In this document: positions 36,100 through 48,586 of the stretch, piece after piece
How positions within the stretch are numbered: position 1 is the stretch's first letter
How the letters are laid out: each line of letters starts with the position of its first letter
Assembly: GCF_964275005.1 (NCBI RefSeq)
Contig: NC_092700.1
Location: 16,710,617-16,774,616, forward strand
Length of the DNA stretch: 64,000 nucleotides
From: Diadema setosum
Taxonomy: Eukaryota; Echinodermata; Echinoidea; Diadematoida; Diadematidae
Reading direction: 5' to 3'
The notes under the pieces: model-generated
What the model saw: only the letters and a program-made list of their open reading frames with translations
The model's database searches: none
What the model was told of the DNA's origin: nothing
Made by a program: the position numbers and the translations under genes

Positions 36100-37839
36100 G
36101 GATAGAAACAACCATTGTAAAAATTTGGATCAATATAATTGATGTGAAGTATACTGTTGAATACACAAAATGTGAACAATAGTTACAATAAAAGTGTTTC
36201 CTGACTAAACCGTTTACAGTTATGGTTTACTGGGAAAATACTGATATTTCCTTATATTTTAGGATTTATTGCGAACATTTTATGAGGTAGAATGTCTTGT
36301 GATACAACAGACCTACACATATGCATCAAATGTGATATCTTGAACATTTTTTAAATCACTGCTCCCAAGGGTAAACAGGACCTTTAAGTTACTGATGAAG
36401 ATGAAGATTAAGTTCGAAGAGTAATTTACATGAGGAAACACCATGCAAGAACGCTGAAAAATCTTGAATACATCTAAAACGGTGTTGCTGAGGCACAAAG
36501 TAGTATCTCAAATAAGTCTTAACATTGGACAAGTAAAGCGTTCCACCAATGTGACATATATATAGCAATGTCAGCGGGGTCACATTTAACACATTTCCTA
36601 TTCTGCCGACGTGTTAAAAGGTCAATTTTCATCAAAGCACTGTGGCTATATATATAGCTTTAATTCTTTAAAGAAATATCAATAAAATGCACTATAAATT
36701 ACTAAAAACAAAAACTTTAATTTGGATCACCAAAATTATCAGGAAACTTGCATTCGATGACATTATCGTGGAGCTCCACGTTACACGAAGTACGTCATGC
36801 AAGTAGCCATCTTGAATAAAGTGACCCCAAATTATTTCTGCTTCCGGGTTGTTTTTTTCTCTCTTGCCTGGTTATATGACGTAGGTGTTTAGAGATATTT
36901 ACGTCGGTACATCTCCACATGTTGCACATGCGAAATGACCAGTCAGAACTCGACGAGCAGTTCGTTTTCCCCCTAAAAATCTTGTATTTTGGTGAAGTTT
37001 GGATAAAGAGGCATCAATTTTGTGACTTTGGACTCTGTTTTCTATGGCAAAATCTCAAGGGTTTTAAAAAAACCGGTCTTTATTTGATTTTTGTGGATGT
37101 TTTTAAACTAGAAACCACTTGCATTTACAGTAAAAACCTGTCGCATTTTGTCGCAACAAGGATAAGCAAGCCGGTGTCGGGAGATCTCTCGGGCATTTTT
37201 CGGGACGCAGAATCACGGTTTCGGAGGTGATTACGTAGGTTCGTATTTAAGGCCACCTTACGTGTAACCGTTACAAGTGAAGGGCCTGCTACTACGTGTT
37301 GTGCTAATTACTTCATTACTCTGCCGTTTTTGCCCATAGAATTTAATTGATTTCCACAATGATCGTTTCCAAAATAAGTTTTCGTTGTCAGCCGGTTGTT
37401 CAGTACTTGTAAAGTATTTTTTTTTTCCTTTCAAACCACCTTAACACAATAGTATAACACTAACACTTCCAATAGTTCTAACCAGTTACCAGGTACTAAA
37501 TAGACTTTTTAACGTCAGGTCTAAAGAAAACTTTATGATAATGTAGGTTTCACTTTTCAAATTCAGATCTTTAAATTCTGACATTACATGTAACAGTTAG
37601 ACAAAGTCCAAGTTTAAATCGGCAAATTACAAGTAATTCAAGCTTGTCTTGAGTTTAATTTGATGAAGAAGATGTTGGGTTTTGACTTTGAAGTACAAAT
37701 GTTTACCAATGCCCCTCTGTATGTATGAATATGATTGTTGTTAGATAGATTAATCATTAATTATTATCATTGGTCTAGGCAGTATTGTTATTATAATTAT
37801 TATTATTATTCAATATTTAACATTAGTATTATTATTAAC
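36100..37839. other. Gene-free stretch
   Basis: A 103-codon open frame at 36919-37230 shows no family resemblance or splice context. ATT-rich simple sequence lies at 37790-37840. Nothing else is supported. Confidence 0.35.
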
Positions 37840-37996
37840 AACTGCAGAATATCTCGCCAAGATTTTTGAGGCATGCACGAGATTTTCTTGTGCACTGTGT
37901 GCGTAGTATCCCGGACGAAATAAAGCACAGTCGATCAGTACAGTGTATATAGTCGAGAAATTTCGTCTGGAGATCTTGGCGGGGTATTCTGCAGTT
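37840..37996. repeat. MITE with CTGCAGAATA ends
   Basis: AACTGCAGAATATCTCGCC at the left pairs with GGCGGGGTATTCTGCAGTT at the right; total length 157 bp. The superfamily is unclear because the flanks lack a convincing duplication. Confidence 0.6.
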
Positions 37997-37999
37997 AAG

Positions 38000-39590
38000 C
38001 CAATTATTGTTTTAACATTTATCTTAAGCTTATTAGTAATATTAATGTTTTATTGTCAGGCACTAACTTGGTTAATCATAACATTGGCATAGAGTCTATG
38101 CCTAATTGATTAGAATTGATTAGAATATTATGATTTTAATTTAAAATGTAATTTTGCAATATTTTCAGGCCATTTTATCCAACAGTGGATCCAGGATTTG
38201 AAAATTGGAGAGGAGGGACGAAATTCAACGAACTTCACTTGTAAAACTCACAAAGGAATAGTGGAATACCCACCAACTCTACTTGACTTTTTGGAGTCTT
38301 ACTCGATCAGTAACATTAACAATGTGAATGAAAAAAAAAATAACCGTATGAAAAAACAATAGAATAAATTAAGATGAAGTACAGTTAACTTGCTATTTAT
38401 TATTTTTTTTGTCTCTACATGTTTTTGAAACAGCTTCATTTTGGTGCATAAAACCATCTCTTTTTTTTTTTTGTTTCGAAAACCTGCATAGGGCCCTAGG
38501 GGGTAATAGAGTAAGGAGAAGCAATTCTCCATAAATTGCGGCAGAAGACATACAGTTGAGTGCGACATTCGACAAGCCATAACTCAGTAAATAAATATCC
38601 AATTTCAATTATCTTCACCATTGGATTTGTCTCGCTGAGACCTTTAATATGATATATGGTTTGGCCATATTTCATGAAATCTTTTTTTTTGTCTAACATA
38701 GCTAATATATAAAATAAAATTAACAATTGATGGTTCTAGAGAAAGAAACCTAGGAGCAACTGACACATACGTCTTATCTCGCCGAAAGAACCAAAGTAAA
38801 AAATCGCAATATCAGTAAACAAGATGTCGACTTGGGCGCACGCGCAATTAGGACACTTCCTGTAACCATGGCTACGATGTGGTTGCTACACATCAAACCA
38901 CCAACCCAGCGCCAGGTGCAAGCCCCAGCGAGAGAAGAGCGGACGTGTACTTTCTGCCATAACAGACAACACAAGACGACAGTACTCTTGTTTATGCCAG
39001 TGAAATACCTCCAACCAAGGAGCTCCTTGCTGTAACCGTGTTACGCAGGATACAACGCAAAATAGGTACGTTTCATGTGTGCTTCTTCAGAAGAGAGTAC
39101 GCTGCATGGAGTACAGAATATAGAGGGTTATTCGCGTATGGCGTAGTAAACATCTTGTCAGTCGTACTAGGTCATACAAAAAACAGTTCCCACTTTTGAT
39201 GCTTAAAAGCTCGAAAATTATATATCACATAAAACTGTCATTGATATGAGTAATAGCTGAATAGTGTACAATTTAGTTGGAGGTGATTTGAATATGTAAA
39301 CCTATATCAGTTTGATAAAATCCATAATTAATTTCAAAGTAAGGTTCCAGATTTGAGTCAAATTTTAACCCTCTGTACAAAACCTGAACTTTCCACAGGA
39401 ACTAATGATGTGTATGTGAGTGTGTATTTACAATGACCCTGAACAAAGGATATGGATACCACCTGTTCAGAGCTCTGCTCCAAGGCACATGAATGCTTTA
39501 TTAATTATTCATGATGGATTGCCCGGGGCACTGCTAGCCTGAATTCATGGCAAAGGGTGAAATACGTGCTCATGAGGAACACAGCTTATG
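38000..39590. other. Gene-free stretch
   Basis: AT-rich with poly-A/T tracts. A GC-richer patch at 38830-39060 has open frames on both strands and no recognisable protein. Confidence 0.35.
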
Positions 39591-39592
39591 TT

Positions 39593-39720
39593 CAGACGAG
39601 GGCAGTTTTGGTCGGAGTAACTTCGGAGGAAGCCTAGGGTCGGAGGAAGCTTGGTCGGAGTAACTTCGGAGGAAAGGTCGACTACCGTCGTGTGGATACA
39701 GGGTCGTGGTAAGATAAGTA
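39593..39720. repeat. Repeat with TGTTCAGACGAGGG head
   Basis: TGTTCAGACGAGGGCAGTTT followed by repeats of GGTCGGAGTAACTTCGGAGG. A second fragment of the same head lies at 47711-47750 (TGTTCAGACGAGGGTAGTTT). Small dispersed repeat, class unknown. Confidence 0.45.
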
Positions 39721-39726
39721 TAAATT

Positions 39727-40393
39727 GTGACCCTGCATCACAAAACCAACAAAAAGTCGCAAGACATGAATTTTTAGTTAAGGGCAGATTCTCAAAGAAC
39801 GGAACGTAAGCTTTAAAATGATGTATAACTCAATTCAACTGGACTGCCATAACCTACCTAAATACTGCCAAGAAAACATACACTCTGGAAAAGTGGGAAC
39901 TGAGAAAAGAGGCTCTGAAGTACAGGGTCTATTCAAGCGTTTAATCTTTACCGAGCTGTGCGAGCTGTGCTATGAAAGGGACAAAACACAGGATGTAAAC
40001 GAAGAGATTATGAGATTAAGGTGAAATTGAGCATGTTCTATTAACACATTCTATCCATGATTAACGCTAACTTTCAAAGCAGTAGCAATATCCTTTCAAA
40101 AGTTATTAGACTTGAAAGTGAAGAGTGTGCAAAGGATTTCAAGAAATGAAAAGAGGTCTCTAAGACATACCTAAACATTCTACTCTTCTCCAAAAAAAGG
40201 GTTGTAGAAAAACCGCTGAAAACACTCTTTCCCATTCATTTTATGATCCCAAACTATCTAATAATGTAGAAGAAGGATAGCCCTCTCAGAAAATGTAAAC
40301 TACTCAAGATTGACTCGGTTGACCAATTTCACGTTTTTTTTTTTTAAATTTATTCATTTTTTTTTTAGTCCTCACGTAAAATCAAGGGGCGCG
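39727..40393 (-). repeat. Terminal-inverted-repeat element, copy B
   Basis: A reversed, diverged copy of 2651-3375. It starts GTGACCCTGCATCACAAAAC and ends near CACGTAAAATCAAGGGGCGC. Blocks such as the AAGCAGTAGC and CCCTTTCC-type segments align in reverse order. Confidence 0.6.
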
Positions 40394-40682
40394 AATTGCT
40401 GCGCCATAAAATTTTACTCCGACTAGAAATACGTCAGAACATGGCTCATGAACTGTATTAACTGTTCACCTTTACCTCGGTGAGAAAATATTTTATCATG
40501 CCTTGCTAATCAGTGATACATGTGAACTTACTTTGTATAAACCTTTAGTGAAAGCAGACAGACCTCTCATTTCCCTTTCTCCTTTCTACTATCCTATCTC
40601 TATGCAAGTCTTCCCTCCCTCCTATTCTCCTTCCGACGTGTATTATAATAATGTATGTACGGGGGCTGCACGCAAATCAAGC

Positions 40683-40753
40683 CACGCTTATGCTGTAGCC
40701 CGGGTTACAGCGTGAGAATAATGAATAATACAGTGGGCCCACTGTATTATTCA
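40683..40753. repeat. Two adjacent palindromes
   Basis: CACGCT...GCTGTAGCCCGGGTTACAGC...GTG is followed at once by a perfect palindrome at 40722-40753 (16-bp arms centred on GGGCCC). Confidence 0.7.
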
Positions 40754-40774
40754 CTGTTGTATGTAATATACTGT

Positions 40775-41021
40775 GAAGAGTTTGTTCGCAAAAACCGATA
40801 AGTCCATTTTTGAAGATTTTGAATATCGGTCTCTGACATAAAGTACAAAATAATACCTTTTAAATGATATATTGGTCACTACATATAAAGGTACATTTTT
40901 GAAGTTATGGTCAAAAGAAGCAAATATTTTCTTATCATTCTCTTTATTTTTCTTGAACTTTAATCGCAAATATCTCCATTTGGCAAATATGGACTCATCG
41001 GTTTTTGCAAACAAACTCTTC
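40775..41021. mobile_element. 247-bp MITE with about 38-bp inverted ends
   Basis: GAAGAGTTTGTTCGCAAAAA on the left mirrors TTTTTGCAAACAAACTCTTC on the right, and pairing extends through CCGATAAGTCCA/TGGACTCATCGG. No coding capacity. Confidence 0.7.
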
Positions 41022-41349
41022 GTTTGTTGTACGTTTTGCTGTAAATTGTGCAAAGGCAAGGAAGAAAAAAAAATTCTGTGAACAACTTAAATATTTATGT
41101 ATGTACACGAATGTGCATGTACAATGATGATGCAGAAACCAATGAATCAAATCAGATCAAATAAACAAAGACAAAAAAAAATCGCTTTCAATTCATGAAA
41201 TAAAGACGATTAAAAAAAAAAATGCATCATTAGACCCGGTATCACACAATATGACCCAAATAATGAAGAGTATTCTGTAGTTTATGATTTTGATTTTGAT
41301 ATTTATGAAACAGATGTAAATGTTAATAATGATAATAATGAATAATATC

Positions 41350-43155
41350 AAAATTCCAAATTTTGCACAATGAATCAATTTAAACCGTTATCCGGAATTA
41401 ACGATTCTTTTTAATGAGTTTGAGGTAATTTTGATAACCTTTGTTGTTTCTTTGACAATACTCATGATTTATCTTTTTCTATAATATGTCTTAGTAAAAC
41501 GTGGATTACTCGGAGTTCTGCTTCCACATATAATCTCTTCCAGGTTATGATTCTAAAGAAAATAGCAAACGCGATAGTATATGGGTGGAGGTGTTGGTTT
41601 ATACGTGAAACAAAACCTTGATTACGTTATTCACAGTGGTTTAAGTTGTATAAATGATGTCGTTGAGTCTCTTTGTATTAAAATAAAGGTCCCTTATATA
41701 CATTATGCTGAGAATATACAATTATTATGTATACACCTCCAAATTCAAATACCCCAAATTGTCTTGATTATTTGCAATTTCTATTACATAATCTAATATT
41801 TAATAATAAAGATTGCTATATTATGGAAGATTTTGATATAGATTTTTCTAAGTTTCAAACTATGAACACTGCTCAATCCTTCCTTGATATCATGATCTCC
41901 ACATCTTTCTCACCCTTTATACAAACCACCTGTAGTAACCAATCGCTCAGCAACTCTTATTGATGATATATTTTGTAATATTAACCCTTTACTCGTTTCT
42001 GGTATTTTTCCTTCAGATTTATCAGATCATTACCCTATTTTCATTCACATCCCCCTTCGAATGCCCCTGTGTTTACTTTCCGGAAGGGGGCACCCGCCAA
42101 TGTAGAGAGGTTGCAAGATGATCTCAGTAATGTGAATTGTCTTCTGTACATAATACTGAAGATACAAATGAAGCTTATGATTTGTTTATGAGTATTTTTA
42201 TTTCGCTTATGGATAAGCATGTTCCTGTTGTTAAAAAGAAATCTAGAAATTATAAAAGATTCGCTAGACTTTCATGGGTATCTAAGTCCTTCTGTGTTCA
42301 ATCAATCGAAAGATTATATTATATGCTGGTAAAATCAAACGTAGTCAGGAATCCCATTGCAAGTACACTTCATATAAAAATGTCCTCACACAAATACTAC
42401 GGTATGAAAAACGGAAATGTTTTATAAATCTGATATATTTTGTTTAAACGTGATATTCAAAATACTTGGAAAGTTATTTATATGGCTATTAATAAGAATA
42501 ATTACAAGTCCCATATTACATCAATAGAATATGATGATGTTGATGATGTTTCCTTAACAGTATTTTTTATCATTATCTTTTTTTTTTTTTACAAATAGGA
42601 AATAATCAGAACATTTTAGATTACTTAGAAGCCCCTAATCCTCATTCATTTTTTTGTTCCTTTACACAGACATGAATTATTAGATATAGTTCAGAATTTG
42701 AAAATCAAAAAAAAAAAAAAAAAAGCGCTGGACATTCCAGTATTGATAATGTTCTTTAAAAAAGTATTATTAATTACACATGTTTTGTCGACCCACGATA
42801 CATGTGTTTAATTTATCCATGAGTAATGGTGTTGTCCTTGAGGTTATGAACGTTTCCAAGGTAATTCATGTACACACAAAAAAGGGGGAGGGAAGATGTT
42901 TCTAACCATAGACCAATATCATTGCTAACTATTGTTTCGATGTTATTGGAAAAGGTTGTTTTGACCAGGCTTTTGAAGTTTTTAGATACTCACAAATTAT
43001 TTCTGATTCTAAATTTGGCTTCCGACAAAAACATAGCACATCTCATGTAATCCTTACCTTCCTTGATAAGGTTTCAAAAGCTATATCTAAATTTCATCAC
43101 ACTATTGGAGTCTTCCTGGACCTCTCCAAGGCTTTGATACCATCGGTAACAACAT
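41350..43155 (+). mobile_element. LINE copy A, 5' part (interrupted by LINE copy B)
   Basis: Endonuclease remnants CLSKTWI (41485), GGGVGLYVKQNLDYVI (41583) and EDFDIDFSKF (41825; normally GDFN). Then PVVKKKSRNYKRFARLSWVS at 42217-42276, and RT block 1 with NHRPISLLTIVSMLLEKVV and a decayed DLSKAFDTI near 43115-43145. The next RT motifs appear after 45405, so this element was split by a later insertion. It carries frameshifts and stops and is dead. Confidence 0.75.
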
Positions 43156-43159
43156 GTGA

Positions 43160-45400
43160 CACATAGGGTGTTATTTCCTCGATTGCTGATCCACTTGTTC
43201 ACATATTTAATTTGTCAATCCTTAACGGTGTGTTTCCCGATAAAATGAAATTGGCTAAAGTAATACCAATATTTAAGAAAGGCGATAAACTTGTAATCAG
43301 CAATTATCGCCCAATTTCATTATTGTCCTCACTGTCTAAGGTTTTAGAAAAACTTATTTATAAGAGAATGATCAATTTTTTGAAGGTACATGAAGTTTTT
43401 ACAAACTCTCAGTTTGGTTTTCGTGAGAAACATAGTACTTCGCATGCTCTTTTATATTTCGTTGATGAGTAGTTCATGCCATTGATAATCATTCTCATTT
43501 AGTTAGTATTTTCTTGGACTTCTCCAAGGCCTTCGACACCATCAATCATGACATTTTACTTTACAAATTATGGCATTATGGAGTACGTGGGAAGGCCTTG
43601 GAGTGGTTCAAGAGTTATTTAGTCGATAGAAAACAATTTGTTACAATTAAAAATAATGATTCAGTTATCAGAGAAGTTAAATGTGGCGTCCCACAGGGAA
43701 GTCTTTTAGGGCCGTTATTGTTCATTATTTATATAAATGATTTTTGTCGCGTATCTGATGATCTCTCTTTTATTCATTTCGCAGATGATACAAATGTATT
43801 TTTCGCCCATAACGATATTGATTTTCTCGTTCACAAAATCAATATTGAATTGAATAGAGTGACAAACTGGGTCAGAGCTAATAAGTTATCACTCAATGCT
43901 CAAAAAAACGAAATATATGATTTTTAGTAGTACTGTTGACAATTTAAACACAAATATAGTTTTAGATGATTCTCATCTACAAAGAGTATCAAATATTAAA
44001 TTCTTGGGGGTCACTGTAGACGATAAACTTTCCTGGAAATCACATGTTGATAATATTTGTAACATAATATCGCGTAATATAGGTGTTATAAATAGAATGA
44101 AATTTCATATTCCACAAAAAATATTACTTATGTTATATTCGTCGTTAATATTGCCTCATTTGAATTATGGAGTTTTAGTTTGGGGCAATACGCATCAGAA
44201 TTTACTTGAAAGAGTGTCCCTCTTGCAAAAGAAAGCCCTCCGCGTTATCTGCCATTCCCCTGTACATTCTCATACAAACACGTTGTTTGCCTCTAACAAG
44301 CTCTTAAAAATTAAAGATCTGTTTTTGTATAATTTAGGCCAATTTATGTACAATTATTGCAACAATTTGCTTCCATCTATTTTTGATTCTATGTTCCTCA
44401 AAAACCAATCATTTCATGAATATCCCACTAGGCGTTCCAATGAATTTCATTTACCCCTTTTACGCACGATCCTTGCTAAAAATACACTTATTTACAAAGG
44501 CCCAAATTATTGGAATACTTTGAATCATGATATAAAAAACGCCCCATCCATATATTCTTTTAAGAGGAGACTGAAGTCCTTTCTATTGCAATCGTATGAC
44601 TCTACAGTACTGAACTAGCCATTTGGCCTTCTTTCTCACATACTGACTTACTCACCTTTTCTCCTCTTTGAAGAATAACTTGTATTCTTTTGGATGTCTG
44701 CTGCCATCTACGCTATCGCCCAAAGCGTCAAAGACTTGAATTTCTGTCTTGCTCCTGTTCATACGTCCCTTCATTTCCTTGCTTTTCTCCTTTCAGGCGT
44801 TACAATATCTCTTTTTTTTCTCCACAACTATCATCTGTTTCTCTTGACATGCTTCTGTCGAAGATCGCTGTCTCTGTTGTGCATTTTCGTTTGCTATTTT
44901 GTCTTCTGTTTGTTAGTCTTGTCCATTCAGTTTTGTCCCGTACAGCCTTTTCTTCAGTAGTTGTTTCGTTGTCTAGTCTTTTTCTATGTTTGTTTGCGTC
45001 TACGAAGGTAAATGAATTTATCTGTGAATCTAATTCTCAGTGGGCTTCCAGACTTCTTCCTCTTCTTTTTTCTTTTTTTTTCCCTTTTGTATTTATGATG
45101 CTTCAATATCATTAATCTTCCTATTGATGTTATTTTTCCAGAGGGGCCCACATTCTACAAGCTCTGTCTTTTTAGTGGGTCTCTCCATTTTTCACACTTT
45201 AAGCAAAGTTATACATGTACTTCATTTCGATCACTTCTGTTTCTTTTTTTACAACAATGTATAATTACTATAAGGTCCTCAATTGTTGTACATCCTTTTC
45301 AATACATAATGTTCTGTTTACCTTATTCTCTGTTGTCAAAAGAAGTGTAACTTATGTTTTGTCGGAAAATGAAATAAACTTTAAATTGAATTGAATTAAA
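43160..45400 (+). mobile_element. LINE copy B, hairpin family, inserted into LINE A
   Basis: 5'-truncated at GVISSIADPLVHIFN. The RT motifs are well kept: NYRPISLLSSLSKVLEKLI, FLDFSKAFDTINHDILL, CGVPQGSLLGPLLF, FADDTNVFF, KFLGVTVDDKLSWKSH and LNYGVLVWGNTHQNLLERV, ending near 44616. Only a few frame breaks (near 43470 and 43920) interrupt it, so it is younger than copy A. The 3' UTR holds the stem-loop at 45141-45185 and the element ends with TTGAATTGAATT. Confidence 0.85.
45141..45185 (+). other. LINE 3'-UTR stem-loop, copy 4
   Basis: GAGGGGCCCA pairs with TGGGTCTCTC over 10 positions, two of them G-U wobbles. The loop contains ACAAGCTCTGTCTTTT. Confidence 0.75.
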
Positions 45401-45404
45401 CATA

Positions 45405-45978
45405 CTACTTCATAACTTATCACATTGATTATGGTATCCGAGGAAAACCCTTGGAGCCGTTCAGGAGTTACCTTACCAACCGAAAACAATTTGTACTCAT
45501 CAACGGTCAAACATTGATATGCAAAAGGTGAACTGTGGTGTTCTTCAAAGAAGTTTGCTATATCCTCTTTTAGTTGCTTTTTTTTATCTCAATGATATGT
45601 CAAATTCATCAAGAATCATTTGCTTTTTATTGTTTGCGGATGACACTAACGTATTTTTTTTTAATCTGATTCTGATCCTGATGTAATTGATACTTTAAAC
45701 ATTGAATTAACGAAATTACTTCACTGGAGAAGAGCGAACAAACTGTCAATCAACCTACAAAAAAAAGTATGTTTTTTTTTTCTGGAGGCGCACACAGTCA
45801 GTTATTGATTATTATACCGTATCACATTCACTGTTTTTTTTCTTCTTCTTCTTCTTTTGTGACTAATTTTGGTTTTGCATTGTGCTAATGTTGTTTTGTT
45901 TTCTAGTCTTTTGTATGAATAGCACCAGTGCACTTGGAAGCACCAGTATAAATTGCGATACAAACGCAATTATTATTA

Positions 45979-46017
<39 letters not shown>

Positions 46018-46230
46018 CATTATTCCTTAATTTTCTTGAAAAGTTACCGAGAAATATCCTCCTGGAAGACACGATCATTAAAGAAGTCTCTTCTATCACA
46101 TTTCTAGGTTTGATTTATGTCAACAAACTCACTTGCAACTTACACATTGACTCCATATGTTGCGTTATTTCAACGAATAATAGGTGTCATAAATAACGTC
46201 AAATTTTGTCTTCAAAAAAAAAATCTCTTT
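45405..46230 (+). mobile_element. LINE copy A, 3' part
   Basis: Resumes with YGIRGKPLEPFRSYLTNRKQ, then LLFADDTNVFF, and after an AT-rich insert containing an (ATT)n tract (45968-46020) continues with EVSSITFLGLIYVNKLTCNL. Together with 41350-43155 this brackets copy B. Numerous stops and shifts. Confidence 0.65.
45968..46020. repeat. (ATT)n microsatellite
   Basis: Near-perfect TTA/ATT repeats of about 50 bp inside LINE A. Confidence 0.9.
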
Positions 46231-46269
46231 TCGTGTTATACTCTATACTTTGTTATTTTGATTTAGGTA

Positions 46270-46395
46270 GGAACGTCCATATGTATTAAGTTATGTTAAA
46301 TTTAAAAGCTTAGAGTCTGCCTATGCTCTTTTAGAATCTGCTCTTATAATCAATGTCCATCCAGGTGACTTTTTAGTGGTTCTGCGATGCTGGGT
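46270..46395 (+). repeat. Terminal-inverted-repeat element, copy C (end fragment)
   Basis: AAAAGCTTAGAGTCTG, then CTTTTTAGTGGTTCTGCGAT and GCTGGGTCA, align with the right end of 2651-3375. Confidence 0.5.
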
Positions 46396-46557
46396 CAGAT
46401 TTGTGTGAACAGACACCACTGAAATATGTAAAATTTAACAAATTATGTGAGAAAAAAAAGGTACCATTTTTACTGCATGCACTATATATCCTGATGACGT
46501 TGTGGATGATACACACGTAATCCTTGTTAATTGTTATTATGTTTTCCATTCCTACAG

Positions 46558-46711
46558 GGTTGGAAATTGAATGTGCAGTGATCTTCCAGGGTTTTCCGAT
46601 CAGACAGCGAGTGGTTATTCAAAGAGGAGATGTCTGAGGAGGAAATCCAGCGTGAAATGTTACGGAAACTGAGAAATGACATAACAGATGCAGAATTTGA
46701 TATGATGAAAA
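46558..46711 (+). CDS. Candidate first coding exon of an unrecognised gene
   Basis: A good acceptor (GTTTTCCATTCCTACAG) precedes 46558 and a consensus donor AAAA|GTAAGT follows 46711. An in-frame TGA at 46579 lies upstream of an ATG at 46630, from which 27 codons plus one base run to the donor: MSEEEIQREMLRKLRNDITD then AEFDMMK. The peptide is a charged, helix-prone start. The layout of 5' untranslated sequence, ATG and donor in a single exon is typical of a first coding exon. No partner exons were found within the repeats on either side and the family is not recognised. Chance cannot be excluded at this length. Confidence 0.4.
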
Positions 46712-46924
46712 GTAAGTAGCATTTTGGAATTGTTCGACTGCTGTGACAAATATTTGTACATGTTATTAACGAAATATATGTATTCTGTTCATCTTTTGAA
46801 TATGGTGCAATTGAATGAATTATCCTGCACTTATGCCTTATCCTATTTTTTTTTTTGTAGACATATATTTTTTGATATAATGATAAGTCTTTAAAATGTT
46901 TTCGTTTCCTTCCTCTCTCTTGAT

Positions 46925-47600
46925 CGAGATGTTTTACTGATCAATTGGCATCCCAATCCAGAACTCCAACAGCTGATGTTCTGAAAATCAAGGTATGCTC
47001 CCAAATGACCCAACCTGCTAGCAGTCAGCGTACGCAAGCTACGTTTCATTATCATTAATGCAACACGCTTTAAAAAGCATATTATGCAGGTTGCATTGTT
47101 ACTTAGGGTGAATTGTACAGTTTGTTCTTTCTGTTCATGATGGTATCTGCAAATGGGTGCCATCTGAATTGAACATAGTATCAGTCGGGCACTATATTCA
47201 TCTCCACTCACGCAGTGGACCGGCTCCTCAGTGTATTATAATCAGACAATAGGTGTAAATGTTCGGATTTTGTGCGTGTTTTGTTTGTTAGAGTTGCCCT
47301 TGGAAACTGTGTACTTGCCCTGTCTTGTGGCGGTTGGCGGTCCCTGCGTGTGGGTCTTGTTGGGGCATAGGGGTGGGGTGATCTTTTGCTCTGCAGCTGC
47401 GGAAGAGGAGGCATCGGTATTTATTGCAATGAATGATAAAAACGACCTATTCATAGATGTTCCTTGTGAACAAGGCCATCGCTGGTTCCCTCCGAATGGC
47501 TTCCTCGGGCAAGGGTTCCCTTAGGCTGTATTAGCTGTTTGGGATTTGTACCCGGCGGGCATGATGGTTGTCAGTTGGTCATTTTGTTGTGATTATAGCC
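46925..47600 (+). repeat. Dispersed repeat, direct copy of 60325-60990
   Basis: Aligned almost without gaps to 60325-60990 from GGCATCCCAAT and CAGAACTCCAACAGCTGATG through GGCGGGCATGATGGTTGTC. Each copy holds a 97-codon frame (47231-47524 here), but the two differ at about 5 residues for about 8 base changes, so the frame is not protected by selection. Confidence 0.75.
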
Positions 47601-48586
47601 TGCACGTGGTTATGATCCATTGCAACCAAATCTCGGAATTAACTCAATTTACCTGCAATTAATGTTTTTATTGTTGTTGTTGTTTTTACATATTTTTGAT
47701 AGTTTAGTTGTGTTCAGACGAGGGTAGTTTAGGTTGGAGTAACTTCGGGGTCAAATCGTAATGTTGACATTTTGCGAGTACACGTGCGCGTGCAGTACAA
47801 TTCTAACCTAGCCGATCGCGACGAAGAAGGTATGGAATATTATAGCGCTCAGAAATTCTCATTAACAAGTATGAAGAAGACAAATACCACTGGCAAAAAA
47901 AATAATCGTATGGTCGACGTGAGCTGTATAACAGCACAACATCTGTATTAATAAGTACAAAATCTGACCGGCATACATAATTAACATAAACTCAATTTAT
48001 TTTTTGATAATCATTGAAAATTGTGATATATTGTATTTGTAATATCTGTTTATGTTTTGTATTATAGGTTGATCTCATTGTGCAATGGTTAAGATGAATA
48101 AGATTGACAATTTTTGTTCTATGTATGTTGTTTTTTTTTCATTGCTACACTGTATTTTGCGAGTATTTTTAATGTATACATGGCCATCTGTTAACAATGT
48201 CTGTAATTCAGCCTCCGGGTCGCGATAGATATTGATGAATAAAACACCTTTTCAATTCAAAATGAGTCGTTGCAATGTTGAGCAATGTGATGTAGAATGT
48301 ACACCTTTGTACCTTACGCTTCGTTATATAAGAGCTAGATCATTGAATTTGCAGTGTTGCTTTATATACTACGTAGTCTATATTAAAATGCCTTGCATTG
48401 CCAATAATAAAACTTGACCTGGGCTGTTTCCTAACTTTTCCATGTATATAAAACACATACACACACAAACACAAATAATTAGGGGATGCTCTAAAGTGCA
48501 GATTTTTCCCCCGCTTGGTCACTTCGACACCCCCTAGCTGGTCATACCTCCCCCAATCATGAACATAAACCGACACCCTTGACTAC
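47601..48586. other. Gene-free stretch
   Basis: AT-rich DNA with a fragment of the TGTTCAGACGA repeat at 47711-47750. No gene seen. Confidence 0.35.

Noticed and set aside
36919-37230. 103-codon open frame
   Set aside because: No splice or start context, no motif, and irregular composition.
47231-47524. 97-codon frame shared with 60615-60908 as a conserved gene
   Set aside because: Most of the base differences change the protein, so there is no sign of purifying selection.
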